Of a stretch of 64,000 bases of DNA, positions 20,194-32,290 are shown one piece after another. The position numbers were made by a program, and so were the translations under genes. The notes under the pieces were generated by a model that saw nothing but the letters and a program-made list of their open reading frames with translations, was not told the DNA's origin and searched no databases. The stretch comes from Scalesia atractyloides (Eukaryota; Streptophyta; Magnoliopsida; Asterales; Asteraceae): NCBI GenBank assembly GCA_947069175.1, contig CAMTDV010000027.1, forward strand, positions 35,663,369 through 35,727,368, written 5' to 3'. Every line of letters begins with the position of its first letter. The stretch's first letter is position 1.

Positions 20194-21027
20194 GATGTTT
20201 TCTGTTAGTTCTAGGAATCAATTAAGTCATAACTTCAATCGCGAATCAACCTGGTTACACCATCTGAAACCGTAACCGGCTTCCAAACGTCCAAAAACGT
20301 TTGAGTGATCGCGGTTTTCTGATAATAACCGATACACCGACATTTTTAATCAATTCAGTCTTGAATGGACTTGAATTCAAGTGATGTTCGGTTTTTATAA
20401 CCGAAAACATTCATTTCTGGATTTACTTCAACAAAAGCTTCATCTCGCGACTCAATTACATTCCCAGAACTTTTATTCTCACGTTTACTCTAGTTTCTGA
20501 TCGTCGGAATTGCTTTTTGAACTCGCCGGACTTTCGCCAGAAAACCGTGTCTTCCATCAAATCAGTAAGTTTCTCAATTCTTTCATCGTCTATCAGTTGT
20601 TAAGCTTTTGCTAACTCAAACCCTTCAATCAGAATCAGTTTCAGACGACGATATCGGATAATTAAATCTCGCCGGAAAACTTCTGAAAGTTCCCAATTCT
20701 CGCTGTGAAACGGTATAGCCTTTTAAACCTTCTGGTAATTCTTGTTCAGTGCTTCAATTCTGCATCTAGCTAATCAAAATTGCTAATTTGTCCGCTCAGA
20801 CGATATCCATAAAAACAGAGCTGACGACTTCGCCGGAATTCTGAGAAAGATCGTTTCTCCGGTATGTTTACTTCCAAAATCTTCTCTGCCATTTCATTTT
20901 AGTCATTTGAATGTTTGTCAATCGAATTAAACAAGAAACAGTAGAGAAATCATTATCTGTAATATTGTAACGAAGAAGATGAAGTTAGGTTGTTTATAAG
21001 TTTAATATAAATTGGATATTATCTCGG

Positions 21028-21445
21028 GTTAGACACACAGTCCAGCGGTGGACTGTGTGCGCACATATATCACACGCCGCGAGTTCGATCCTTGACACAA
21101 ACGTATGCTCTGTATTAAAGATGTTTTCTTTTTCTAACTGAACCGGATTAACTCACTGAAGTTGTTAAGTATAATAAAAATCGGTATATTAACCAGGTTA
21201 GACACACAGTCCAGCGGTGGACTGTGTGCAATACTAACCCACAGGTCCCGGGTTCGAGACCTGTTGCACCCTCCGGTTCAACGATTAAAACACTTTTTGA
21301 AAATAAAAGAATTTTGAATAAACTAAAACAGTATATAAATATAATTAAAAACAAAATTATTTCGGGTTAGACACGTAGCTCAGTTGGTAGAGCTGCGTGC
21401 ACGCGTACGGGAGGTCTCGAGTTCGAGCCTCACCCGGCACACACT
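21028..21445 (+). repeat. Tandem 169-bp units with tRNA-like modules (three copies)
   Basis: GTTAGACAC anchors lie at 21028, 21197 and 21366, exactly 169 bp apart. Units 1 and 2 carry AGTCCA-GCGG-TGGACT as a D-arm-like hairpin and B-boxes GTTCGATCC and GTTCGAGAC. Unit 3 has the canonical A-box TAGCTCAGTTGG and B-box GTTCGAGCC. AT-rich spacers separate the modules. The arms match RNA polymerase III internal promoters, but the acceptor stems do not pair well. Confidence 0.75.
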
Positions 21446-22590
21446 TATACGCTAGCAAACCGGTCAAACAGTCAACAGTCCCGGTCAACGGTCTTTGGTC
21501 AACGCAAAAGTCAACATTTTTTTTTATATTTTTATTTATTTATTTAATTTAAAAATCAATTAAAACTACTTAAATATAATGTTTTAAAGATAGAAAATAG
21601 CCTTAAACTCACAAAAATATATCTAAAAATCCTATTAAAATTATTAAAAAATCCACTCATTTACTATACCTTCCGTTATTATTTAGGTTATTTAATCCTC
21701 GTTGATCAATCCTCCAAACTCGTGCGCATTTCATCATCTTCAACCGAACGCACCCAATGTGAGTGAATCTCTACAAATTCCCCGTTTTAATCACGTTTTT
21801 GGGGTGTATCATGTGTCTGGTCATTTATTATATTTAAATCATTGTGCATCCATCATATCCATGAACTAATGTGTATTCAACATGTATCAATTGTTTGTGT
21901 GGTTATTGTTTAGTTTAAATTATCATTTTTCAGTACATACATTATCATAGGCCGCCGCTCCCCGTTACATTATGAGCGTTGAGCTGTTCCCATTACATTA
22001 TGAGCGTGAACCAGACGTTGCCAACATACGATCGGCTCCGTTTGATTGAGCCTTGATCGCACAGACATTTATCATAGGCCGTCCGTTCCCCATTACATTA
22101 TGAGCGTGAACGTGACGTTGCCAACATATACAGTTTCATTCATGTTATATATTCATGCAAGTCGGTTGGTTATTGTATGTTATTATTTGTTGTTGTTGTT
22201 GTTATTGTATGATTTAATTACATTTGTTCACATATGATTATTGCACAATTTTTCATGATAAAGATAACAAGGAATCAATAATAAATGTTTTTCTAACAAG
22301 GTTCACTCGCCAACTTATGTTGACCCAAAAACCCCTATTTTTACACATGATACAGGTGATCTAGCTGCAACAAGAAACACGTAGGATTGGCTTAGAAGAA
22401 TAAACTGGTTTAGAGCTTGGATTGTTTAGTTGATTATTTTCTTTGTATTTGTATGAACATGTTTGGAATATTGAGGATGTAATTTTGACTTTAATAAATA
22501 TGAAACATATTAGTAAATATCATGAGCTTTGGTGATAACCCAATTATGCCACGACTCTTATTCCGCTGCGGGTCGGGGTGTGACAACATA

Positions 22591-23213
22591 TCCTTCTTCC
22601 GAGCATCATCTAAGTTCTTCTTCAGGTTATAAAAAAGAAAGCTAAGTAATTGAAGTCCCAGTCTTCAATCAAAGTCACAAATGCATAGGACTACATCTGA
22701 TTTAACTAATCTAATCCATCCTTGTTCTTAGAGATGCACAACAGAAACATGTGCATTAATAATCTCTAGTATGGAGGGAGCACCTTCTTTAAGAGAGGGG
22801 ATAAGTTCCTTCATAGCTTAACTTTAGATAAACTCCCAAAATAACGTCCTATGAGTATGAAGTTGGGCCATTAAGTTTTTCACCAACCATCAAAACTTCT
22901 TGAATAACAGCTTCTGAAATAATATTCTTCTTCTTTTGTATTGTTGCTTCAATTGTGCCTGCACCATTTGCTCCTTTTCGATTAAGTGACGAAGTCTTCC
23001 AGAAAGTGTGAATCAGGTCAACAACATCACTGGTTTCTCTCGTAAAGCGTGAGCAATCTTGAAAGTGTTTAACCTGACAATTATAGACTTAAATTCAGCA
23101 CAAATTTTTTCAGGAGGATCAGAAAAGTAACCCGCCTGGTTATCTCCATGCTTTATGTCTAAGTCAAGTTGTGTGTCCATAATAAGCACCAAAGGAACCA
23201 AGTGAGACCACAC
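22591..23213 (-). pseudogene. E1 env-like gene, upstream fragment
   Basis: Starts near 23213. Residues such as YFSDPPEK and RLNTFKIAHALREKP match the E3 env-like N-terminal region (LLDPPAEYF, LNSCRIAYALRANP). A frameshift near 23020 shifts the reading, after which an FW-x-ISEA-type segment and KLSYEGTYP continue the match to 22591. This ORF family lies after pol in the Copia elements of this window and in composite-plant Sirevirus-like elements I recall. Its function is unknown, and env-like is a positional name only. No signal peptide or transmembrane segment is evident in the readable part. Confidence 0.65.
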
Positions 23214-23254
23214 AAATGATTAATTTTGACCAGTCAATCGAAGTCAACAGGTCT

Positions 23255-23640
23255 ACAAGTCAACAATGGTCAACAGACTGACCATGACTTTGGTCAATCC
23301 TCAAGGATTTCGAGAACCCTTGAGTTTTCGAGGTCACCTACGCTTTCGAGATCATTATCGGTTCAAACAAGTTTTGGAGGAGTTCATAAGATTTTGAGGT
23401 AACACTAAAGGTTCATTTGATTATTTAATGGTTTAGTTAAGTTATTTCAAGAGGTTCAAAAAGATTTCGAGGAGTTCAAATTAGTTTAGGAGGTTCAAAG
23501 TTATTTCGACAAGTTCAAAGGATTTCGAGAAAATCTAGAGACTTCAATATCCCTTTTAAGGATCTAGAAATATGTTGAATCATCATTTGATCTCGAATAC
23601 CTGAAATTCAGGGATTTCGAAATCAAATATCTTGACAATC
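23255..23640 (-). repeat. E1 TTTCGAG/CTCGAAA motif array before the env-like gene
   Basis: At least eight variants of GATTTCGAG, TTTTCGAGG, CTTTCGAGA and TTCTCGAAA are scattered over about 380 bp immediately upstream (sense) of the env-like ORF. The same motif is repeated in the E1 5' leader at 35550-35660. No gene is present. Confidence 0.6.
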
Positions 23641-24239
23641 CCAACTTTCTCGAAAACATTGCACCGCTTTCCACCATTTTCTCCATAGTCATCACCACTG
23701 TTAAGGCACCATCGATCATCATCATCCACCATCTACCACCACTCAATCGTCTCCGACCATCATCATCTACCATATACCACCATTTTCACCGAAATCTCAT
23801 TTCACCAAAATTGATAATCCTAACTTTTCAATCCACTCCTGTAACAGCCTGCAATCAAATTCGATACACAATCAAAGTAACATAACCACCTTTAATTTTT
23901 TTATAATGAGCAGATTATGAACTTTGAAAGAGATTCTTGATGTTGTCTTTGAGAGATACAGAGATTATCAGATTAGGTTTTTGAGATGAAATCCCGAAAC
24001 CTTGTGGTTTTTCCTTTTTAAATGTCAAAGTTTGGCTCGAAATCGGATGGGCCTATCCCAACATGGGCTAATTTCGTTTAGGTCAAAATCCAAAAACTTG
24101 AGTGGCCTACCAAGTTTATTGTGGGCCCAATATTTTAAATCAGGTCATTTTCAATTTCTTCCTTTTAATGGAACCTACTAAAGTCTTCACAATCCAATTG
24201 ACTTAGCCCCTTTTATGAAGATAAACAAACATGAAATAA
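23641..24239 (-). other. E1 spacer without recognisable gene
   Basis: AT-rich sequence with a short CACCAT/CATCAT-rich stretch around 23670-23790. A 69-codon minus-strand ORF at 23564-23773 is low complexity and not supported. Confidence 0.4.
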
Positions 24240-25410
24240 AACATAAATTGCTACGGGATCAAATCAATTTCAGGCAAACCAAGGAACATTTCTCATTACG
24301 AGCTTAATCATACTGGTCCATGTGATTGCCAATATATTTGTCCACTTAAACTTTAAAGTTCAATTAATTTTTCAACTTCGTGATATACTTAAGGTAATAT
24401 TATACTATAGTACTCGTGTGTCCCATTCCATGGCATACCCCCGGGATCAAGGTATGCAAAACAGTTCAATGTAGCAGGTGAGTATACTAAGTTCATCCCT
24501 TTAATTTACAACGTCAGACGATTGGTGAACAGTTCATACTTTCGTACAACAAAGTGACCAATATTATGTCCAACGAGGGTTAGGAAAATACCATATTGGT
24601 ACAAATTCAGCTATTTATATCAGTGGAATTCCCTCATTTTGAGTTGAAAGTTCCGGATCCAGCAGGTTTACAAGGAAGTTTGGATAAGATAGAGCTAATT
24701 CGGTAGAAATCTCATAAGAATAATCAAAAGTAGAAGGATTCCATTCATACCGAAAAAGAATACATCATTTTTACAAGCTGGAGAAAAGTCTGACGTCTCT
24801 CCAACCTTTCCCCAAAACTTTCCAAAACTTGTCAACAATGAACACATGACAATCTATTTATAGACATTATCACCCTTTGGAGCGGATTACTCATCCATGC
24901 GGACCAGTGCTCGTCCTCACCAAAGTGTGATGTGTTCGAATCTAACTCTCAACTATACAATATCTAACACACGCTCTATCTAGCCTATTCGTACAGTGGC
25001 GGACACATAGAATATGCACTAACATGAGTTTATCTTCCTTTAAGGTTTTGGCCCTTTTTAATATATCCTGACCATGCCTAGGTCTGCATATAAACTGGAT
25101 GCAACGGAAATTCAACCAAGATATCCCCGGATTACTCAACAATATTAAGACCTGAAACCTCAGACATTGGCAATCTATCAACCGCAAGATTTAATACCAT
25201 AAATCATATGCCATGACCTGTTACCCACATGATCCATAGTTCGGTATACTTAGGTCACTAAGTTTTTTTAGTATATTGAGCGTCAAGCCTACCGACATAT
25301 CACATTAGAGCCTGGTCTTTTGAGCTATAGCACCTTACGTGTGTTAGTATAGCCCTTTAACATGAATAGCTATTTCATTTCCCGTGTTGATCTATAAATT
25401 TCTCCCCTTA
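24240..25410 (-). other. E1 conserved pol-env noncoding block
   Basis: Homologous by eye to 43500-44375 (E2), 49440-50130 (E4) and 54090-54865 (E3). The core at 24431-24484 reads GATCAAGGTATGC and AGCAGGTGAGTA on the plus strand. The hairpin at 24521-24562 pairs ATTGGT with ACCAAT around ATAC-TTTC-GTAC. The block starts (sense) with an internal polypurine tract, CTCCCC on the plus strand at 25402-25407 beside AAATTTGTGC. No ORF is conserved between the four copies. Confidence 0.7.
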
Positions 25411-25411
25411 A

Positions 25412-27070
25412 ATTTGTGCGAAAGTAGAATACTTTATGCCCAACTTTTCATGGAAAAACAAAATTTATTATTTTTATACTCAGTTGGAGAGTCATATCAT
25501 TTTCGGAAGGTCCACAAGTACCTTGAATCTAAAGTTGTTGACAACTTTTGTAAAAAGATCCGTTGTATTAGCATCAATATGGATCTGCTTAAGTTTAATG
25601 AGGCCTCTTTCATAGCAATCTCTAATGAAATGAACTTTGATGTCAAGGTGCTTGGTTTTGTAGTGAAAAACAAGGTTTTTAACAATTTGGATAGTGGCAT
25701 CATTATCACAATATATAATAGTGTTAAGATAAGTCAAACTAGAATCCTAAAGCTGATGTTGCTTCCAAACAACTTAGGAACAACATGTAGAAACTACAAC
25801 ATATATAGCCTCTGCAATTGAAAGCAAAACAATTTACTGCTTCTTGCATTACCAAGATATAAGTCTATCACCTAATTGGTATCCACAGATGTTGATTTCA
25901 TATCCCTGTCAATGCCTCCAAAATTGTTGTTAGAAAATGCAAGCATCTCAAAGTTTGAATTTCTTGGATACTAGAGTCCCAGACATAGAGCTCCTTTAAG
26001 ATATCTAAAGATTCGTTTTATAGCAGTAGGATGTGAGAGTTTAGAATTAGCCTGATAACAAGCACATTGGCAGACTACAAACATGATGTTAGGTCTGCTA
26101 GTTGTCAAGTACATCAATTAACCAATCATGGATCGGTACAATGTTTGATTAACAGGTGCCCCTTCAGCATCTTCATTTAACAGTGGTTTCTCTACTATGG
26201 GTGAATCTATTGACTTTGAATCTGAAAGCTTGAATTTAGCAAGAACATCAGTCACATATTTTCCTTGATGGATCAAAATTCCTTTTGAGCTTTGACGAAC
26301 TTGCAAACCCATAAACATTATCATCTCTCCCAAAGAACTCATCTCAAACATCTTTTTCATTATCTCCTCAAATTCCTTACACATGAATTCATTTGTCAAA
26401 GAAAGATGATATCATCAACATAGATTTGAACAAGGATAAAATATTGTGCGACTCTTTTGAGAAACAACGTCAGATCAATGATACCCTGAGTAATCATGAG
26501 CTAACGAATGTTCTTTTAGGGTGGCATACCAAGCACATGGAGCTTGGTGTGTCTAGCTGTTGGCATATCCCTCTTTCTCGTGATCTAAGAAACCTTAGGG
26601 TTGTGCAACATAGATTTCCTCTTTCAGCTTTCCGTATAAGAATGCAGTCTTTAAAATATTTGATATAGAGTGAATCCTATGTAGGATGCATATACCAGAA
26701 AAATGCGAATTGCTTCAAGACATGTAACAGGAGCATAGACTTCATCATAATCCAAACCTTCATTTTGTCTAAACCCCTAAACCACCAACCAAGCCTTGTT
26801 TCGAAAAATAACTCCTATATCATCTTGTTTATTTTGATATACCCCACGAGCACCAAAGATCATTTTCCTTTAGGCAATGGCACCAGCTTCCACACTCCTA
26901 GCTTCTCTAACTGATTTAGCTTCTGATGCATGACATCCACCCATCCTGGTTCCTGAATAGGAACATCAATAATTTTAGGTTTGAACTTGAGAAATAAAAC
27001 ATGAATAAAGACATATATTGATTGCCTCTGATTTGCTTCTAGTACAAACACTAGCATTTCCAGGTCCAAT
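25412..27070 (-). pseudogene. pol: E1 reverse transcriptase and RNase H, broken
   Basis: Copia-type RT runs from about 27070 (WVDVMHQKLNQLEKLGVWKL) leftward. The segment 26118-26399 holds the connection after the YVDD region (CKEFEEIMKKMFEMSSLGEM, LGLQVRQ-like, GILIHQGKYV). RNase H lies at 25492-25737 (IYCDNDA, then KTKHLDIKVHFIRD and DLFTK). Multiple frameshifts and stops separate the parts. Confidence 0.85.
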
Positions 27071-28118
27071 GATGTTTCAATCTGATGATTTCATTGGATG
27101 CTGTGAGGAACCATTACATCAGGTGTTGTCACAATAGATTGAAGATTCAAAATATTTACAACATCTGGTTCAACTTGTTCCCCCTCATTAGTTGCAGCAG
27201 TACTGTTTGTCATTGGTGTGTCTACAGTACAATCCTCATGAATTGAATTCGGAAACAGTGAGGAATTATCAACAATTGTTCTTGTAGGGGAGGAGTTTGA
27301 CTAAGAAACATGTTTAGAAACCGGATTTTGAACTTGTGAAGAGTTCGGATTAGTTTTGGTGCACATTCCAGGGGGATCAACAGTATTGTTGAGTGTATAG
27401 TTGAAATCTCTTCCTCTGCGGCAGTTGGAACTAGAACAGACGTTTTCGAAGCGGTTGCACCTGTATCTACAAACACATCAAGAAAGAGATAAAATGATTT
27501 AAATAAGGAAGGATAGTCAAATAGCCAATCTGGACCGACGCGGGCATCTGTGTCGTTCTCCTCAAGCTAATCAACGATGCATGATTCGACGATCTATTTG
27601 GTAACTTTGTTATACACCCTGTATGAGGTGTTCTTGGCATATCCAACAAAGTAGCACTCATCCCCTCTAGCAACAAATTTTCCTTTGGTATCCATATGAA
27701 AAGTACACATGGATAACCAAAAGTTCGAAAATGTTTAACATAAGGTTTTCATCCGGAAATGATTTCATACAGAGTTTTCATGTGATGTTTGTTGATTAAC
27801 ACATGATTTTGAACGTAGCAGGTTGTTTTCACTACCTCTGCCCAAAAGAACACAGGTAGTTTTGAATCCACCAACATTGTTCGAGCAGCTTCAATGAGAG
27901 TTTGATTTCGTTTTTCAGCAACTCCATTTTGTTGAAGAGTACAAGCAACACTATATTGGCGGTCAATTCCCTTTCCTGAACAGAACAAAGTGGATTTAAA
28001 TTATCATTTTTGAATTATGTTCTATTATCGCATCAGATGACTTTCTTCTCAGTTTGGTTTTCAACTATGATGATGAATTTCTTTATCAACTCGGCTCTTT
28101 CATCTTTATGTGCCAAGA
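27071..28118 (-). pseudogene. pol: E1 integrase C-terminal half and linker
   Basis: The 27749-27988 frame contains QQNGVAEKRNQTLIEAARTM, including the catalytic Glu context of Copia integrases, and a FWAEVV segment. Downstream (27222-27676) is a Ser/Pro-rich linker with frame changes. The right edge at 28118 is the S1 insertion, with the CAAGA target at 28114-28118. Confidence 0.8.
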
Positions 28119-31100
28119 TGTAACACCCTGTAAAATCGTGTCCAATAGTATAGTGACACGTGTAGTATTTTAAATATAGTCTATTAAAGACCAATAAGGA
28201 CTAAAGGCGTCAACATACTTAAACTGAGCCTCTGAGTGACGGTCCGATGACAACATGCATAAATAACAAGCCTCTGAGTGACTGATTTGTCAACATGCTT
28301 AAATCATTAGCCTCTGAGTGACTGATATGTCAACATGCTTAAAACTTGGCCTCTGAGTGACTGATATGTCAACACGCCCAGCCTCTGAGGGACATCGGAG
28401 TCAACATGCTTATAAGCCTCTGAGTGATCCTTTATGAAGTCCTAACTCTCATACGTGCCATTTGTTGGACGAGAGGGTTCAATTTTATAAATATGTGAAA
28501 GTTGGATGATGGAGGGATTAAAAGTGTCAACATGTTAATTTGTACCTCTGAATGACCTTTTAACGAACCGAGATCTCGACAATGTCCGGGCATAATCCCG
28601 GGTATGCCAAATATTGGCTACGGAGGGCTAAAAGTGCCAAAAGGTGTTTTAAAAGGGTTTTTAGAAGCATTATAAAGTTAAGAGGGGTTAAAATGTCAAT
28701 TTTTGAAACTGGTCAAGGGCGGTAGCGGACCGCGAGAGTCCTCGCCTAGGTCTCTCGCGGGGCGCGAGAAGCCCTCTGCTGCAGAAAGTTTTGCTTGGTC
28801 TCCAAACAAAACTCCAAAAACCATGTATTTGAAACTATGGACTTGTAATCAGCTATGCCACGTTTAGGGACACTTGTAAGCTTCCTCTTACACCCCTAAA
28901 CACCTGGCTTCACCTCCTTTGAGCTCTCCAATTATAAATAGGTGCTTAAGTTCACCATTCCAACTTGCACCTTTCTCATTCATTCACTCTTCTCCCTCCT
29001 CTGGAAGTTCCTAGCTGAAAGGAGCATCCAACATAGTTCTTTTACACCTTAGAAATCACTGGTAAGTGTTCCTTCCTTATGCATTTTTGTTTATAGGCTT
29101 TTATAGCGAAAAGTCAAGCGTTTTACGGAAAACGCTTTGACTTTCAGTTAAGACCATTATGGTCTAGCCATTGTTCGAAATGAACATGGCTAAGTAATTG
29201 TAATAAGGTAGGTATTAATCCCTATAAAGGGCACTTCCTGAAGATCACGTTTGCTAGACCAATTGACGGGTCAAAGTTACGATATTAAAAAGTCAAACAT
29301 GCCATTTTTCGGAAATATCATAAATTGATCTTATATATGTTATGAAACCTGTTTTTGACATTTAAACAAGTTGATAATAAATATTAGAACATGTTCGGCT
29401 CGTCAATTTCAGTTCTAGGGTCGGTTCGCAACCGAAAGTCGCGAAGTTTGACTTCTTCTTTGACTTTCGATTCTGACCCGATTTAGATTAGTTACCTACT
29501 GATCTAAAGTTGCATTATGATCGTAATATAATGTATCATAACCCTCTGAGGTTATATTACATGATCGTAATCAGAATCCAAGTTTATGCGCAAGTTCCAT
29601 AATTATGTCATCTTTAACCAAAATGCCCTTTTTGCATAAAACAAAGTTTTAAATGGTAATGTACTTGAAAATGAGTTTTCTACTGATGTAATATTATAAC
29701 TAGGATTATTTGGGTTGTTAAACAAAGTTATAAACTGAGTTTTCAAACAGGTCCTTAAACTATGTCGATAAATGACGATTTTAGCCCTTTTGATCATAAA
29801 ATAGTTTTAATCAAATCTTTTCAAGGTAAATCATTTACCTATTGATATGTTATATTAAATAATATATTTAAAACATTTTGATCTGACCTTAACATCAGTT
29901 TTCATAAACATCGCATAAAGACGTCATATTACGACATAAGCGCCGTTTCGGCGCATAGGGTGGTTTTAAACCATATTAATCGACCAAGACTTGTTACCTA
30001 CTGATTTTAAAACTTATTTTAAACATATTTACAGTAGGTACATGTTATAAACTCAGAATCCCAAATAATTTATAAACTATGTGTAAAATGACCAAAATGC
30101 CCCTTCGGTGCATAATTTGGTCACAAAAGATAAATTACACAAATAATTAGTATCCTACTGATATTATATCATAAATAGATTATTTTTCCAGAATACTTAT
30201 AACTATAACATTAAAGTATATTCAAGTTCCTTTTATACAGTGTAAAATTACCAAAATGCCCTTATGAGGCATAGTTTCGTTTTAAAAGCTTAACGGGCAT
30301 ATAAGTTGATATCCTACTGATATTTTAACTTATTTAAAATACAATGGCATATAGAACTTGTGCATGACTTATCCGGTTACCCATTATCGCGTATAAGCAT
30401 ACGGTTGATTATACGTAACTAGTTTACGGAATTTAACCGAAACGGGTTTAACCTTGTCATTTAAGTCTCAAAATCCAGAATGACTATAGTTTACCCATAT
30501 TATACAAGTCAAGGTACTTATTGGGATTTAACTACATTCTATCCAATCATCGTTTAATCTAACGTCATACGTTTTGATCAAGCACGCTAGTCGGTCTAAG
30601 TTTATGACTTAAATAAAGACCGTTAGTATTTAATTGGTTAGTTTATGTCATAATCCATACTAGAGACTTGCCGGTAAATGCTATCTACACTTAGTACTTT
30701 TGTCTATGGCTGATTTATTAAAATAAAAGAAGACTAGCTTAGGTAAATGTTATTTCCCCTATACGGGATTGGGTTACGGTAAATTATTACCGCTTGGTCG
30801 GAAATGGGATCAATAGAATGCCGGATTGTGGCTAGTAAATCCGCATATTCTGTTTTAATCAGTTTTGTTCGATAACTTAAACATCGGGGTTTAACTACCG
30901 TGTCCTGGATATCCTCGGCTCATTACAATATAAATGGCCACGACCTTAGTACGGGTGTAGGCATACACCCGATAGATGCTCAATTATGTATTCCCACAAG
31001 GTTGGGAGGAATTGACTCATTCGTGAGTCCAAAGTGGTGTGTACGTTAATCATGTCTCGGTTTCCATACTGGGCCCTGCATGTATGGACAAACATGTAAA

Positions 31101-31554
31101 TCTGTTAACGAGGTTGGACGGTCAAGTTTCCCAAGTTATAAAAAGATTTTGTGCTGATACGCACTTAAAATATTTTTGAAATGTCTTCAAAATGAGTCAG
31201 TTGGGTGTCTTTTCCAGCGAAAGCTGACGTATTTTCAAAAGACTAAACTGCAGGTACAATACGAAAATAGGCTAGAAGTGCTCGGTAGTGATACAGGATC
31301 TTGCAAATCCTAAATCTGCCCAAAGTGTATTTTATATTCTTTCCATGTACAATTTATGATCCGCCTGTGGATCTTCTATTATGATCCTGTATATTATTTT
31401 GTATTTTCGAACATTCGGTTTGTAATAGTAATTTTACTCCAAGACTTCCGCTCTGCCGTGTTTAATTGACAATAATGTTATCAACTGACGCCACAATACT
31501 CCCCACCCGGGCACACTGGTGTATGGATTTGGGTTGGAAATCCGGGGTGTGACA
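28119..31554 (+). mobile_element. S1: Gypsy-type solo LTR inserted in E1 integrase
   Basis: A 3436-bp unit starting TGTAACACCCTG and ending CCGGGGTGTGACA, flanked by CAAGA at 28114-28118 and 31555-31559. No PBS, coding region or polypurine tract is visible, so it is a solo LTR. TATAAATA at 28933-28940 fits plus orientation. Long ORFs are absent. E1 integrase sequence continues on both sides (WVFFL on the right, KDERAELIKKF on the left), confirming a simple insertion. Confidence 0.85.
28195..28440 (+). repeat. Minisatellite in S1
   Basis: GCCTCTGAGTGACTGATATG followed by TCAACATGCTTA recurs five to six times with variable spacing, and isolated copies continue to about 28560. It lies upstream of the TATA-like site, so it is in the presumed U3. 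Confidence 0.65.
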
Positions 31555-32290
31555 CAAGAAGAATACCCAAGCAAATCGAGAGAAATCATTTGTAATAACC
31601 AAACAATAATCCTTTCTTCCAATGCTCAACACATTTACAAGACCAAAGAAATCCATGTGAAGCAGATTCAGAACCATGCTACTTGAATGAACAACTTTAG
31701 GCTTATTTAGTTTTCGATGTTGTTTACGAGTGCATAAGAGACACATATTTTCCACCATCATAAAGTCTCTAACGGGCAAATATCTGACTATACCTCCTTT
31801 ATCAAGTCAATTCAGGTTTTTCATATTGACATGACTGTGACGACGTGCCACAGCATTGCGTCATGTTTCGAAATTTCAGAGAACACACATATGATTTCTT
31901 TGGTTGGATGCTTGTTCATATCAATTACATATGTGTTTCTTCTTCTTTCAGCTTTCACTAGAGATCGTTCTTCAGGAATCACAATTCCTGGCTTTAACAC
32001 AAAACAACCTTTCTTTGTGAAATGAACCATCATCCCTTAATTTGTCACACATTTGGGATATACTTAATAGATTGTGTTCAAGCTCTGGAAGATAATTAAC
32101 ATCTTCAAAGCTCATAACTCCATTCTTGACAGTACCCTTCATAGTAATTCTTCCTGATTCACCTTCTGCAAAAGAGACATGTCCTCCATCAAAGATTTTC
32201 ACATCATGAAGTTGAGAAATGTCTCCTCTCATGTGCCTGGAACAACCACTATCAAAATACCAAAGTTCGATGATAGTCCTCCATAGTGGT
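31555..32290 (-). pseudogene. pol: E1 protease and integrase N-terminal half
   Basis: The protease region near 32240-32270 has the Copia WYFDSGCSRHM context with DSG intact in one frame. Next come GDISQLHDVKIFDGG and HNLLSISQMCD, the GAG-pre-integrase segment (AMLWH), and the integrase start with CLLCTRKQHR and LLHMDFFG, which carries the first catalytic Asp. The frame ends where S1 inserts. A stop and frameshift occur near 31800 and 31970. Confidence 0.8.

Larger units (their letters stand above)
686..22585 (+). mobile_element. G1: Ty3/Gypsy chromovirus-like LTR retrotransposon, heavily nested
   Basis: Both LTRs start TGTAACATTTGTC and end GGGGTGTGACA. The element is flanked by a perfect 5-bp duplication, ACATA, at 681-685 and 22586-22590. 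Order: 5' LTR (686-5551), initiator-Met-type PBS, broken gag, inserted G2, integrase and chromodomain remnants, polypurine tract, 3' LTR (19930-22585). Protease, RT, RNase H and the integrase zinc finger are missing, probably removed with the right end of G2. The integrase and chromodomain remnants fit a Tekay-type chromovirus. By eye the two LTRs are very similar apart from G1a and one 423-bp deletion, so insertion was fairly recent. It lies in the E1 env-like gene. Confidence 0.9.
19930..22585 (+). repeat. G1 3' LTR
   Basis: A 2656-bp uninterrupted LTR, from TGTAACATTTGTC to GTGTGACA, followed by the ACATA duplication. It keeps the 169-bp tRNA-like array lost from the 5' LTR, a GTCAA cluster at 21463-21514, and the CCATTACATTATGAGCG repeats at 21955-22130. 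ORFs inside are short and unsupported. Confidence 0.92.

Noticed and set aside
21363..21440. Genuine nuclear tRNA gene (Lys-like arms)
   Set aside because: D-arm and B-box are canonical, but acceptor and anticodon stems do not pair well, and the module repeats every 169 bp inside an LTR. Called tRNA-like only.
24445..24484. Conserved plus-strand splice donors (AAGGTAWGC and CAGGTGAGTA) in the noncoding block
   Set aside because: Both look like good donors and recur in all four copies, but they are antisense to the elements and no antisense exon or acceptor is visible; kept only as part of the conserved core.
25384..25821. 145-codon plus-strand ORF
   Set aside because: It is antisense to E1 RNase H, which has recognisable motifs on the minus strand.
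28195..28440. CRISPR-like direct repeats
   Set aside because: Spacing varies, spacers are similar to each other, and the context is a plant LTR; this is a minisatellite.
28119..31554. Full-length retrotransposon rather than solo LTR
   Set aside because: No internal PBS, polypurine tract, gag or pol residues on either strand.
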